Shown: positions 1-5,453, counted from the stretch's first letter. The stretch is DNA of 5,906 nucleotides from Sphingomonadaceae bacterium (GCA_004282995.1 SHLU01000147.1:1-5906); one strand, 5' to 3'. Notes: generated by a model not told the origin, from the letters alone. Translations and numbers: made by a program.

Positions 1-171
1 ATCACGCTGTGCTTCAGGGCTTATTTCCGGCGCTTCGGCAGTCGCGTCGGCAGCGGTTTCTTCGCCCATATCGTGATGTTCGTGGCCGGTTGCAGTTTCA
101 GGATTGGCCGCAAATGCACTGGTAGCGAAAGCGAGCGCAGCAGTTGCGCCGGTAAGGGTGACGAATTTCAT
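1..171 (-). CDS. Exported protein of unknown function, N-terminal part (partial)
   Basis: Reads leftward from ATG at 171-169 and runs off the window edge after 57 codons with no stop. Residues 1-21 form a classic Sec signal peptide: MKF with a lysine near the start, a hydrophobic Leu/Ala/Thr core, and an AFA-AN site that predicts cleavage after residue 21 or 22. The mature part begins with a polar stretch, GHEHHDMGEE at residues 29-38, followed by an Ala/Glu/Thr-rich linker. The His/acid cluster could bind a divalent metal, but this is inference from composition. A good Shine-Dalgarno (GGAGA on the minus strand, 181-185) lies 9 nt from the ATG and supports this start. I do not recognise the family, and the diagnostic part of the protein is outside the window. 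Location is predicted to be periplasmic or secreted. It lies downstream of cca on the same strand, but the 226-bp gap suggests its own promoter. Confidence 0.75.
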   Translation of the reverse strand, partial: MKFVTLTGATAALAFATSAFAANPETATGHEHHDMGEETAADATAEAPEISPEAQRD

Positions 172-397
172 TGCGGAAAGTCTCCGTGTTCAGTGCTGGC
201 CCATGCGATCTGTCAGGGCACCAGCGAAAGGCGCTGTTGCAGATGACGCGGACCAGAGAAGTGTTTGTCTGCCGCGCCTGAGCGCGGATATGTGCGATCC
301 CGTAAGAAACGGACGGCAGACCTAAAAGACGCCCGTGCCGCATGACAACCCGGAGCGGCACAGTTCGTCGCGGCTGATGCACGGCTGGTAGAGCCAG
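172..397. other. Non-coding spacer between cca and the exported-protein gene
   Basis: About 226 bp with no convincing gene on either strand; the short open frames here have no recognisable product. It must hold the 5' leader of the leftward exported-protein gene, whose GGAGA ribosome-binding site is at 181-185. An imperfect hairpin lies in that leader: CAGCG at 222-226 pairs with CGCTG at 232-236 around a 5-nt loop, and pairing can extend past one mismatch. A second small hairpin (GCTGG 384-388 with CCAGC 394-398) overlaps the cca stop codon. I could not find a convincing -35/-10 pair, so no promoter position is claimed. Confidence 0.5.
324..361 (-). terminator. Weak candidate terminator after cca
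   Basis: On the minus strand GTGCCG (361-356) can pair with CGGCAC (340-335) around a 15-nt loop, followed after a short GC-rich stretch by four T residues (327-324). It lies 37 nt after the cca stop, where the end of the operon transcript would be expected. The loop is large, the stem short and the T tract short and not adjacent to the stem, so this is a poor match to a rho-independent terminator. Termination could equally be Rho-dependent. Confidence 0.22.
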
Positions 398-1579
398 CTA
401 TTGCGATAGTTCTTCCTGCAACATTTCCAGCACTTGATCGCGGTTGGGGAAGTCCGCGGCAATCCAGCGCGCTTCGACTGCCTGCATGATGCGCGCTACT
501 TCGGGTCCTGCCCGAACGCCGCGTGCAACGATCTCTCCGCCCTTCAAGGGAAAATCGGGAACCTGCCAATGGGCGACCGGACGCGGGTCGACGCCGGACA
601 GCAGCAACCGGTCGCGCGCTTCGCCGACTCCGACGCGGTAGGCCAGCGCAAAAGGCGCCTTGCCATCCTCGCTTCCCCTGCCGGCGAGACAGGTCAACTG
701 GTCGCGCTGCGCACGAGACAGTCGCAACCGTGCGGCAACGTTTTCCGCCAGCGCGGGCACAGCCGGAATGAGCGCCGCCAGACGGCGCAGCGGATCGGGC
801 TCGACACCATATTGCGCTTCGATCCCGATCAGCAGCTGCATGCGCGCCAGCTCGGAATGACCCGCTTCGGGGAGGATGACCGGCAAGACACCTTGCTCGC
901 GCATGCGCTGGATTGTGGGGTAAGGGTCGGGCAGTGCCAACAGGGAGAGGAGTTCCGCCGCTACACGCTCGCGGCTCAGTCCCTTCAGCGTCTCGGCCAG
1001 TTCCGCACATGCTTCCTCGGCCTCTGGATCGAGTGCCGACCCGAAACGCGCCTGGAAGCGGTAATAGCGCAGGATCCGCAAGTGGTCCTCGCGGATACGC
1101 TCACGCGCGTCCCCGATAAATCGCACCCGCCGCGCGTCGAGATCGTCCAACCCACCGAAATAGTCCGCAATTTCCAGCGTTTGCGGATCGACATAAAGCG
1201 CGTTGATGGTGAAATCGCGCCGCGCTGCATCGTCGCGCCAATTGCTGGCGAAGGCTACAGTGGCGCGCCTGCCGTCGGTCGAGACATCGCGCCGCAGGGT
1301 AGTGATTTCGACCGGTCCGCCATCGAGCACGGCGGTCACTGTGCCGTGCTCTATTCCCGTTGGAACGATCTTGATGCCTGCCCCTTCTAGCTGCTGCGTC
1401 ACGGTTTCGGGCAGCAAGGAGGTGGCGGCATCTACGTCCTTGACCTCATCACCCAGCAAGGTGTCGCGCACTGCTCCGCCAACCCAGCGCACCGAGCCTT
1501 GGCTGAGAACATCGACAAGCCGCGCCAGGTCAGGGCGCTGGGTCCAGCCGGCAGGAGGGAGGGTGCGTGTGGTGCTCAT
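398..1579 (-). CDS. cca: CCA tRNA nucleotidyltransferase / poly(A) polymerase-family protein
   Basis: A 393-aa protein of the class II nucleotidyltransferase superfamily, predicted to add or repair the 3' CCA end of tRNAs from CTP and ATP in the cytoplasm. The N-terminal catalytic head contains GGAVRD at residues 34-39 and the metal-binding motif KDVDAAT at 47-53, with Asp48 and Asp50 as the likely Mg ligands. RRDFTINAL follows at 120-128, then the neck helix from GDARERIREDHLRILRYYRF (156-175) and the SRERVAAEL motif (202-210). The C-terminal ~180 residues are helical body and tail; no HD phosphohydrolase motif is visible, unlike E. coli Cca. I chose ATG at 1579. An in-frame GTG at 1606 would add nine residues, but neither start has a strong Shine-Dalgarno and the family core begins well after both. 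It is the last gene of the minus-strand cluster, 62 bp after the Nudix stop. Assignment as CCA-adding enzyme rather than poly(A) polymerase is by family and neck-motif resemblance. Confidence 0.92.
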   Translation of the reverse strand: MSTTRTLPPAGWTQRPDLARLVDVLSQGSVRWVGGAVRDTLLGDEVKDVDAATSLLPETVTQQLEGAGIKIVPTGIEHGTVTAVLDGGPVEITTLRRDVSTDGRRATVAFASNWRDDAARRDFTINALYVDPQTLEIADYFGGLDDLDARRVRFIGDARERIREDHLRILRYYRFQARFGSALDPEAEEACAELAETLKGLSRERVAAELLSLLALPDPYPTIQRMREQGVLPVILPEAGHSELARMQLLIGIEAQYGVEPDPLRRLAALIPAVPALAENVAARLRLSRAQRDQLTCLAGRGSEDGKAPFALAYRVGVGEARDRLLLSGVDPRPVAHWQVPDFPLKGGEIVARGVRAGPEVARIMQAVEARWIAADFPNRDQVLEMLQEELSQ

Positions 1580-1641
1580 GGTCTCGTTTGCGTTGGCGCC
1601 TTTCACCGGTGGACGGACTTACTCAACCCAATATTCCTGGC

Positions 1642-2244
1642 TCAATCGAACAAATCGGTCAGTTCGAGCCGCCGCGACAGATTGGCGATGATGGCAGCTG
1701 TAACGCCCCAGATACGATAGCCTTCGTAATGCATTTCATAATAGCTGCGTTGAGCCCCGCGCCAGAGTACCGAATTGCGTTCGTAGTTGGACTGGTCGAA
1801 CAGCGTCGCAAGCGGAACTTCGAACCAGCTTTCGACTTCTCCGGGATTGGGCACCAGCGGCAGGTCCGCTGGAATGACCCCCAGCACTGGGGTGATATCA
1901 AACCCCGTGCCGGTGACGTAATTGTCGGTCGTCCCGATGACCCGCACTTTTTCTCGCGGCATGGCGAGTTCTTCCTCGGCTTCGCGCAGTGCGGCTTCGA
2001 CGGGGGTCTCGCCGACATCGATCTTGCCACCCGGAAAAGCGACCTGGCCGGGATGGCTGCGCAGCGCATCGGGTCGCTGGGTCAGGATCACGCCGGGCTG
2101 GGGCCGGTCGGTAACCGGTATCAACACGGCGGCATCGCGCGGTATGTCAGTAGCGAAGCGGGCATCGGTGATGAGGTCGGGATGCGGCGTGCCGTGGCCG
2201 TCATCGAACACGCGCTGCAAGCGGTCGAACAGGCTATCGTTCAT
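1642..2244 (-). CDS. Nudix hydrolase, CoA pyrophosphatase type (NudL/NUDT7-8-like)
   Basis: A 200-aa protein predicted to cleave CoA or CoA derivatives at the pyrophosphate, giving 3',5'-ADP and 4'-phosphopantetheine-type products. The Nudix box GX5EX7REUXEEXGU is at residues 73-95: Gly73, Glu79, Arg87-Glu88, Glu91-Glu92. The usual second Gly is Ala94. Directly before it, residues 53-72 match the CoA-pyrophosphatase signature: ILTQR at 53-57, then LRSHPGQVAFPGG at 61-73. Length fits the family (about 190-210 aa). The ATG overlaps the TGA of the upstream DUF1285 gene as ATGA, so translational coupling is likely. No good Shine-Dalgarno is visible. Instead a perfect 6-bp hairpin sits at 2255-2269, 11 nt before the start. 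The exact physiological substrate (free CoA, acyl-CoA or another nucleotide) cannot be read from sequence. Confidence 0.92.
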   Translation of the reverse strand: MNDSLFDRLQRVFDDGHGTPHPDLITDARFATDIPRDAAVLIPVTDRPQPGVILTQRPDALRSHPGQVAFPGGKIDVGETPVEAALREAEEELAMPREKVRVIGTTDNYVTGTGFDITPVLGVIPADLPLVPNPGEVESWFEVPLATLFDQSNYERNSVLWRGAQRSYYEMHYEGYRIWGVTAAIIANLSRRLELTDLFD

Positions 2245-2789
2245 GTCGGCAACAGCGAGAAACTCTCGCCCTGGCTGGTCACCGTCCAGTTGTCGCCATG
2301 GGCAAGCGCGTGTTCGGCCAGTTGCTCGTAGGTGCTGCGGTTGAGGCGCGCTTCCACACCATGACGGACGCCGAGGTACAGCGCAGGTGTTTCCGCTTCA
2401 CCGCGTGCCGCGAGCCGATGTTCGGGTCCGGCGACCACCAGTTCGTCGGTGTTGAGGCGAAAGGCGAGGGTACCCTCGCGCTCGGCAATATCGATGGCGA
2501 TGAAACCGGCATCCTCGACTTCGATCGAGAGCTTTTCGAATGGGGTGAGCAACCAGTGCGCGCCGTCCGCATCGCGGATCAGCAGGCCGGAAAAGGCGCG
2601 TACCATCGCCGGACGGGAAATCGGGGTGCCATCGTGAAACCACTTCCCGTCCGCAGCGATGCGCATCCCGCTATCGCCGATGCGTTCGGGCGCCCATTGC
2701 TCGACCGGCGGCAGTTTGCGCGCGGCGACCTGCTCGGCAATCTCGCCGAGCGTCAGTTCAGCCAGTTCGGGGGGCGGTTGGTAAGGCAT
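2241..2789 (-). CDS. DUF1285-family protein of unknown function
   Basis: A 182-aa soluble protein with no signal peptide or membrane segment. It resembles the DUF1285 family, found widely in Proteobacteria. The recognisable blocks are MRIAADGKWFHDGTPISRP (residues 42-60), TPFEKLSIEVEDAGF (82-96) and YLGVRHGVEARLN (138-150). The family has solved structures but, to my knowledge, no established biochemical role, so none is given here. The first ~40 residues (Pro/Glu-rich, with a short helix) are more variable. Its stop overlaps the start of the Nudix gene by 4 bp, and I recall DUF1285, CoA pyrophosphatase and cca being neighbours in other Alphaproteobacteria. That context hints at a link to nucleotide or tRNA metabolism but is only suggestive. 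The start at 2789 has a weak ribosome-binding site. The frame stays open a little upstream, but no better in-frame start was found. Confidence 0.85.
   Translation of the reverse strand: MPYQPPPELAELTLGEIAEQVAARKLPPVEQWAPERIGDSGMRIAADGKWFHDGTPISRPAMVRAFSGLLIRDADGAHWLLTPFEKLSIEVEDAGFIAIDIAEREGTLAFRLNTDELVVAGPEHRLAARGEAETPALYLGVRHGVEARLNRSTYEQLAEHALAHGDNWTVTSQGESFSLLPT
2255..2269. other. Perfect 6-bp hairpin before the Nudix start
   Basis: GCGAGA (2255-2260), loop AAC, TCTCGC (2264-2269) form a perfect inverted repeat at the end of the DUF1285 coding region, 11 nt upstream of the Nudix ATG. In the minus-strand mRNA this stem covers the place where a Shine-Dalgarno would be. Ribosomes finishing DUF1285 would melt it and could restart on the overlapping ATGA, which fits coupled translation. 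The structure is visible in the sequence; the role is inference, and short stems are common in GC-rich DNA. Confidence 0.35.
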
Positions 2790-2849
2790 CGATACCGCAT
2801 GGCAGAATGCGTCGGCGGCCTCAATATCTCCCGCACGACAGGGGCTTTA

Positions 2850-3371
2850 TCAGCCTGCCCAGGGTCCCAGCATTCCTTCGTCGGGCAAGACCGCAGGGTT
2901 TTCGCAGCGCAGCAATAGCCGTTCGCGCTCGAAAGGGCCGGGGCAATGCCAATTCCCTGTATGTTCGGCCGTAAATCCCCAGTTGCCGTAATATTCCGGG
3001 TCGCCGATCAGCACCTGCGGAAGTGGTTTGGCGCGGTCGCGCGCCATGGCGTCGATTGCGCCGAGCGAAGCGGCCATCAGCGCCTTGCCATAGCCCTGAC
3101 CCTGCAGGCCGGGCATGACCGCTACCGGCCCGACCATCAAAAGCGGATGGCCACGTCCCTCGGGGGTCGCCAGCGCCACCGGCCAGAGCTGGATCGTGGC
3201 GGCAAGGTAATCGTCGTCGTCGAGAGCGGCGAAGCTCAACCCTTCGAGCCAGTGGCACCCCTCGCGGATGCGATAGGCGGTGCGTGCCTTGCGGTCCTCG
3301 CCAAAGGACTCGTCTAGCAACTGCTCGACCAGCTCGGGGTCGACTGCGTCGAGAGGAATGATGCTTGCCAT
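2850..3371 (-). CDS. GNAT-family N-acetyltransferase (YhbS-like)
   Basis: A 173-aa cytoplasmic protein of the Gcn5-related acetyltransferase fold, using acetyl-CoA to acetylate an unknown amine substrate. Motif A is clear: VGPVAVMPGLQGQGYGKALM, with the Q-x-x-G-x-G/A pyrophosphate-binding loop at about residues 90-95. The sequence GDPEYYGNWGF at 123-133 matches the G-D-x-x-Y-Y-x-x-x-G-F signature of YhbS-type (COG3153) proteins. The N-terminal LLDESFGEDRKARTAYRIRE segment (18-37) also suits that subgroup. ATG at 3371 has no strong Shine-Dalgarno. The gene lies 60 bp after the dehydrogenase stop and 60 bp before DUF1285, all on one strand, so it is the first gene of the tighter cluster. A GACTC site lies in its leader at 3403-3407. 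Substrate is not predictable from sequence. Confidence 0.88.
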   Translation of the reverse strand: MASIIPLDAVDPELVEQLLDESFGEDRKARTAYRIREGCHWLEGLSFAALDDDDYLAATIQLWPVALATPEGRGHPLLMVGPVAVMPGLQGQGYGKALMAASLGAIDAMARDRAKPLPQVLIGDPEYYGNWGFTAEHTGNWHCPGPFERERLLLRCENPAVLPDEGMLGPWAG

Positions 3372-3424
3372 GGCGCGCGGCGGTTACGAGTGCCAGCGAG
3401 CCGAGTCGATCAATTTCCGCTTGT

Positions 3425-3466
3425 CGGCAGCCTAGCTGCCGCTTGGCGTCAGGCGCCGCAAGCGGC
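3425..3466. other. Two overlapping, mutually exclusive hairpins at the end of the dehydrogenase gene
   Basis: CGGCAGC (3425-3431) pairs perfectly with GCTGCCG (3435-3441), leaving CTA as a three-base loop, which is the dehydrogenase TAG stop codon on the minus strand. A second perfect stem, GCCGCTTG (3438-3445) with CAAGCGGC (3459-3466), shares bases 3438-3441 with the first, so both cannot form at once. Neither is followed by a T tract on the minus strand, so this is not a standard intrinsic terminator for the dehydrogenase. On the plus strand the second stem is followed by CCTTTT, but no gene there needs a terminator. The structure could affect 3'-end stability or partial termination before the GNAT gene. 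Confidence 0.4.
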
Positions 3467-4634
3467 CCTTTTCGCCATCTTCCAGCACGTAAATCGCGCC
3501 ATCCGGCCCCTGTACGACCTCGCGCAACCGCTTGCCGAAAGAGAAGCGTGCTGCTTCCTTGGCAGTGTCGCCGTCGATATCGACCTGCACCAGCGCCTCG
3601 CTCTTGAGCCCCGCGATCAGAGCGTCGCCCTTCAGCTCCGGAAACAGGTCGCCCGAATAGAAGATGAAATCGCCGGGTGCGATTACCGGGGTCCAGCCGA
3701 TAGCGGCCTGGGCCAGATCGGGGCGCGTGGCAGGAGCGGGGATCGGGCGGCCATCATAGTGGTCGCCTTGTGAGACCACGGGCCAGCCGTAATTCCTGCC
3801 GCTCTGCACCTTGTTGAGTTCGTCGCCCCCGGCTGGGCCGTGTTCGAGATCCCACAGGCTGCCATCGGATGCGAAGGCAATTCCGAGGACGTTACGATGA
3901 CCATAGGACCAGATCTGGTCGGTCGGGCTGCCCTTGCTGGCAAAGGGATTGCCCGATGCGGCAGTGCCGTCGAGATTGAGGCGGACAATGGTGCCGAGCG
4001 TGTTGGAAGTGTCCTGCGCCGGATCGAGCTTCTGCCGGTCGCCACTGGAGACATACAGGTGCTTCTCGTCGGGCGAGAAGGCGATCCGGTGAGAATAATG
4101 GCCGCGCCCTGTAACCTTGGGGGCCTGTCGCCAGATCACCCGCAGGCCTTCGATGGCGCAGGCATCGGCTACTTGGCACACCAGCGTGCCCTTGCCGACA
4201 ACCGCGCCGCGGGTGTTGCTTTCGCCAGCCTCGACCCAGCTGAGGAAAATCGTCCGGCGGTCGAGCGTGGCAGAGGCCTCCGACTGCAAGAAGGCAATGT
4301 CACCAAACCCGCCTTGGCCGCCATAGTCGACTTGCGGTACTCCGCTGACCGTCCCCAGTTTGCCGGTCCGCGCGTCGACGAATTTCATCGTGCCGGACTT
4401 TTCGTTGATGAACAGCACCGACGTGCCGGGGGCAAAGGCGGCCGCCCATGGTTCGTTGAACGTGCCCATGTCGGTCACCGCGAAGGGACCAACCTGTTCG
4501 GTTGGTTGCACCGAGGACGGGGCGGGTGTCGAACTTGCCTCGGAGCTATCCCCCGAATAGGCGCCGCCACAACTTGCGAGCGCGGCAGCGGGAAGGGACA
4601 AGAGGGCGAGTTTCACGGCGTTGTATCTGGTCAT
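3432..4634 (-). CDS. PQQ-dependent sugar (aldose) dehydrogenase, lipoprotein
   Basis: A 400-aa protein of the soluble glucose/aldose sugar dehydrogenase (YliI-like, GSDH) family, predicted to oxidise the C1 position of aldoses with pyrroloquinoline quinone on the periplasmic side. Residues 1-21 are a lipoprotein signal ending in lipobox LASC, so Cys22 should be lipidated. A Ser/Thr/Pro/Glu linker follows (about 24-48). The beta-propeller domain then runs to the end, with GRGHYSHRIAFSPD at 176-189 (the family's likely catalytic His region), YVSSGDR at 194-200, GHRNVLGIAF at 245-254, LEHGPAGGDELN at 263-274 and GRNYGWPV at 279-286. Cys153 and Cys159 are the only other cysteines I see and could form a disulfide. 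The ATG has a good Shine-Dalgarno 11 nt away. It diverges from rnhB with overlapping start codons. No PQQ biosynthesis gene is in the window, so cofactor supply is unknown. Confidence 0.9.
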   Translation of the reverse strand: MTRYNAVKLALLSLPAAALASCGGAYSGDSSEASSTPAPSSVQPTEQVGPFAVTDMGTFNEPWAAAFAPGTSVLFINEKSGTMKFVDARTGKLGTVSGVPQVDYGGQGGFGDIAFLQSEASATLDRRTIFLSWVEAGESNTRGAVVGKGTLVCQVADACAIEGLRVIWRQAPKVTGRGHYSHRIAFSPDEKHLYVSSGDRQKLDPAQDTSNTLGTIVRLNLDGTAASGNPFASKGSPTDQIWSYGHRNVLGIAFASDGSLWDLEHGPAGGDELNKVQSGRNYGWPVVSQGDHYDGRPIPAPATRPDLAQAAIGWTPVIAPGDFIFYSGDLFPELKGDALIAGLKSEALVQVDIDGDTAKEAARFSFGKRLREVVQGPDGAIYVLEDGEKGRLRRLTPSGS

Positions 4635-5268
4635 GTTTGCTTCAACTCCTCATCCCTCATTCGTATCCCCCGGCGGGGCCGACCCTTGTGTCCTCGGCGT
4701 TGACGAGGCCGGGCGCGGACCGCTGGCTGGCCCAGTGGTAGCAGCAGCAGTGGCGCTTGGGCGAGACTTTCCGCAAGGGCTCGACGATTCCAAGAAGCTC
4801 AGCGCCAAGCGGCGCGGCGAGCTGGACGGGCAGGTACGCCAGTGCTGCGCCTGGGGCGTCGGGGTGGTCGATGTGGAGGAGATCGACACGCTCAACATTC
4901 TCGGCGCGACCATGCTGGCGATGAGCCTGGCGGTCGGGCGGCTGGTCGAGGCACTGGGCCGCGAGCCGGACGAGGTGCTGATCGACGGCAATCTCACCCC
5001 GCACGGGCGCTGCGACAAATGGCGCTGGCCGGCCCGCGCGATCGTGGGCGGCGATGGCAAGGAGGCCGCGATCTCGGCGGCCAGCATCATAGCCAAGGAA
5101 TGGCGCGACCGGATGATGGTGGAGGCGGCGCGTGCGCATCCGCATTACGGGTGGGAGCGCAACAAGGGCTATGGTTCGGCCGAGCACATGGAGGCATTGC
5201 GCGTCCACGGACCGACCCCGCTGCATCGTCGCAGCTTTGCCCCCGTCGCGCAGATGTGCCTGCTCTGA
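4633..5268 (+). CDS. rnhB: Ribonuclease HII
   Basis: A 211-aa cytoplasmic endonuclease that cuts RNA in RNA-DNA hybrids and starts removal of single ribonucleotides misincorporated in DNA. With ATG at 4633, the catalytic DEAGRG is at residues 24-29 (Asp24, Glu25), DSKKLS at 52-57, IDGN with the third acidic residue Asp118 at 117-120, and the GDGKEAAISAASIIAKEWRD block at 140-159 with Asp159 as the fourth metal ligand. YGWERNKGYGS follows at 172-182. All four DEDD residues are present. The start is constrained: no ATG, GTG or TTG occurs in frame between 4633 and the catalytic motif, and upstream only a TTG at 4621 is available before an in-frame stop at 4558. This gives an extra ~20-residue N-terminal lead compared with many RNase HII proteins. 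No clear Shine-Dalgarno precedes the ATG. Its start codon overlaps that of the divergent dehydrogenase gene. Confidence 0.95.
   Translation: MFASTPHPSFVSPGGADPCVLGVDEAGRGPLAGPVVAAAVALGRDFPQGLDDSKKLSAKRRGELDGQVRQCCAWGVGVVDVEEIDTLNILGATMLAMSLAVGRLVEALGREPDEVLIDGNLTPHGRCDKWRWPARAIVGGDGKEAAISAASIIAKEWRDRMMVEAARAHPHYGWERNKGYGSAEHMEALRVHGPTPLHRRSFAPVAQMCLL
4646..4651 (-). promoter_or_regulatory. Ribosome-binding site of the dehydrogenase gene, inside rnhB
   Basis: GAGGAG on the minus strand, 11 nt before the ATG at 4634. A near-tandem copy, GAGG within the repeat at 4648-4660, lies just upstream. This is one of the clearer Shine-Dalgarno sequences in the window and fixes the dehydrogenase start. 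The same bases encode residues 5-10 of RNase HII on the opposite strand. Confidence 0.7.
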
Positions 5269-5283
5269 CGGCTTCGCCAGCTC

Positions 5284-5303
5284 GGCTCGCAAGCGAGTCC
5301 TTT
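5284..5303 (+). terminator. Candidate weak terminator of rnhB
   Basis: GGCTCG (5284-5289), loop CAAG, CGAGTC (5294-5299) can form a 6-bp stem with one G-U pair, followed by CTTT, 15 nt after the rnhB stop. Position is right, but the T tract is short. The right arm contains one of the GANTC sites (5295-5299). Termination here is inference. Confidence 0.3.
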
Positions 5304-5448
5304 GCGCCACACCCCCAGCATATCGAGTCTCGGATCGGGGCGTTAACTCAACATCTTGTGCCGGACTCTTTCTGTTCTTCCTGAGCTTACCGGGCGTTAA
5401 CCATGTTGGCCCCATACTTACCGCTTGACGTGGAGTCCGGTTGGACTC
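5295..5448. promoter_or_regulatory. Cluster of five GANTC (CcrM target) sites upstream of ccrM
   Basis: GAGTC at 5295-5299, GAGTC at 5325-5329, GACTC at 5364-5368, GAGTC at 5433-5437 and GACTC at 5444-5448. GANTC is the recognition sequence of CcrM, the enzyme encoded immediately downstream. By eye I found only four other sites in the whole window (626-630, 3307-3311, 3403-3407, 4786-4790). The two sites closest to ccrM form a near-palindrome, GGAGTCC-GGTT-GGACTC. In Caulobacter the ccrM leader also carries GANTC sites through which methylation influences transcription, and GcrA acts at methylated GANTC promoters. Confidence 0.75.
5338..5404 (+). promoter_or_regulatory. Two direct GGGCGTTAAC repeats with CtrA-like half-sites
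   Basis: The 10-mer GGGCGTTAAC occurs at 5338-5347 and again at 5392-5401, 54 bp apart start to start, close to five helical turns. Both include TTAAC, the CtrA half-site. The second continues as TTAACCAT (5397-5404), an 8-mer that resembles a CtrA-associated motif described in Caulobacter. Neither has a full TTAA-N7-TTAA partner, so these are half-sites. CATACT at 5413-5418 could be a -10 element placed after the second site. Confidence 0.5.
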
Positions 5449-5453
5449 ACCCT
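5425..5453 (+). promoter_or_regulatory. Possible ccrM core promoter with TTGACG -35 element
   Basis: TTGACG at 5425-5430 is a good -35 match. A 17-nt spacer would put the -10 near 5448-5453, where the sequence is GC-rich and a poor match. The two proximal GANTC sites would then lie between -35 and -10, as is described for GcrA-dependent promoters, which often have imperfect core elements. CATACT at 5413-5418 is the competing -10 candidate, so the start site is not settled. Confidence 0.35.

Noticed and set aside
98..382. A 94-codon minus-strand open frame in the spacer after cca
   Set aside because: It overlaps the exported-protein start and ribosome-binding site, has no Shine-Dalgarno and an Arg/Cys-rich composition unlike a real small protein.
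213..1010. A 265-codon minus-strand open frame, rich in Arg/Ala/Ser, overlapping cca
   Set aside because: It lies on the same strand in another frame of cca, with the compositional bias of a shadow frame and no domain resemblance.
434..1390. A 318-codon plus-strand open frame antisense to cca
   Set aside because: It is antisense to a clear CCA-adding enzyme and matches no family I know.
1580..1606. GTG at 1606 as the cca start, adding nine residues
   Set aside because: The extra residues (MKGANANET) are not part of the family core and GTG has no ribosome-binding site. The ATG at 1579 is the simpler choice, although its own site is also weak.
1567..2331. A 254-codon plus-strand open frame antisense to the Nudix gene
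   Set aside because: It spans the cca/Nudix/DUF1285 junctions antisense to well-supported genes and has no recognisable motif.
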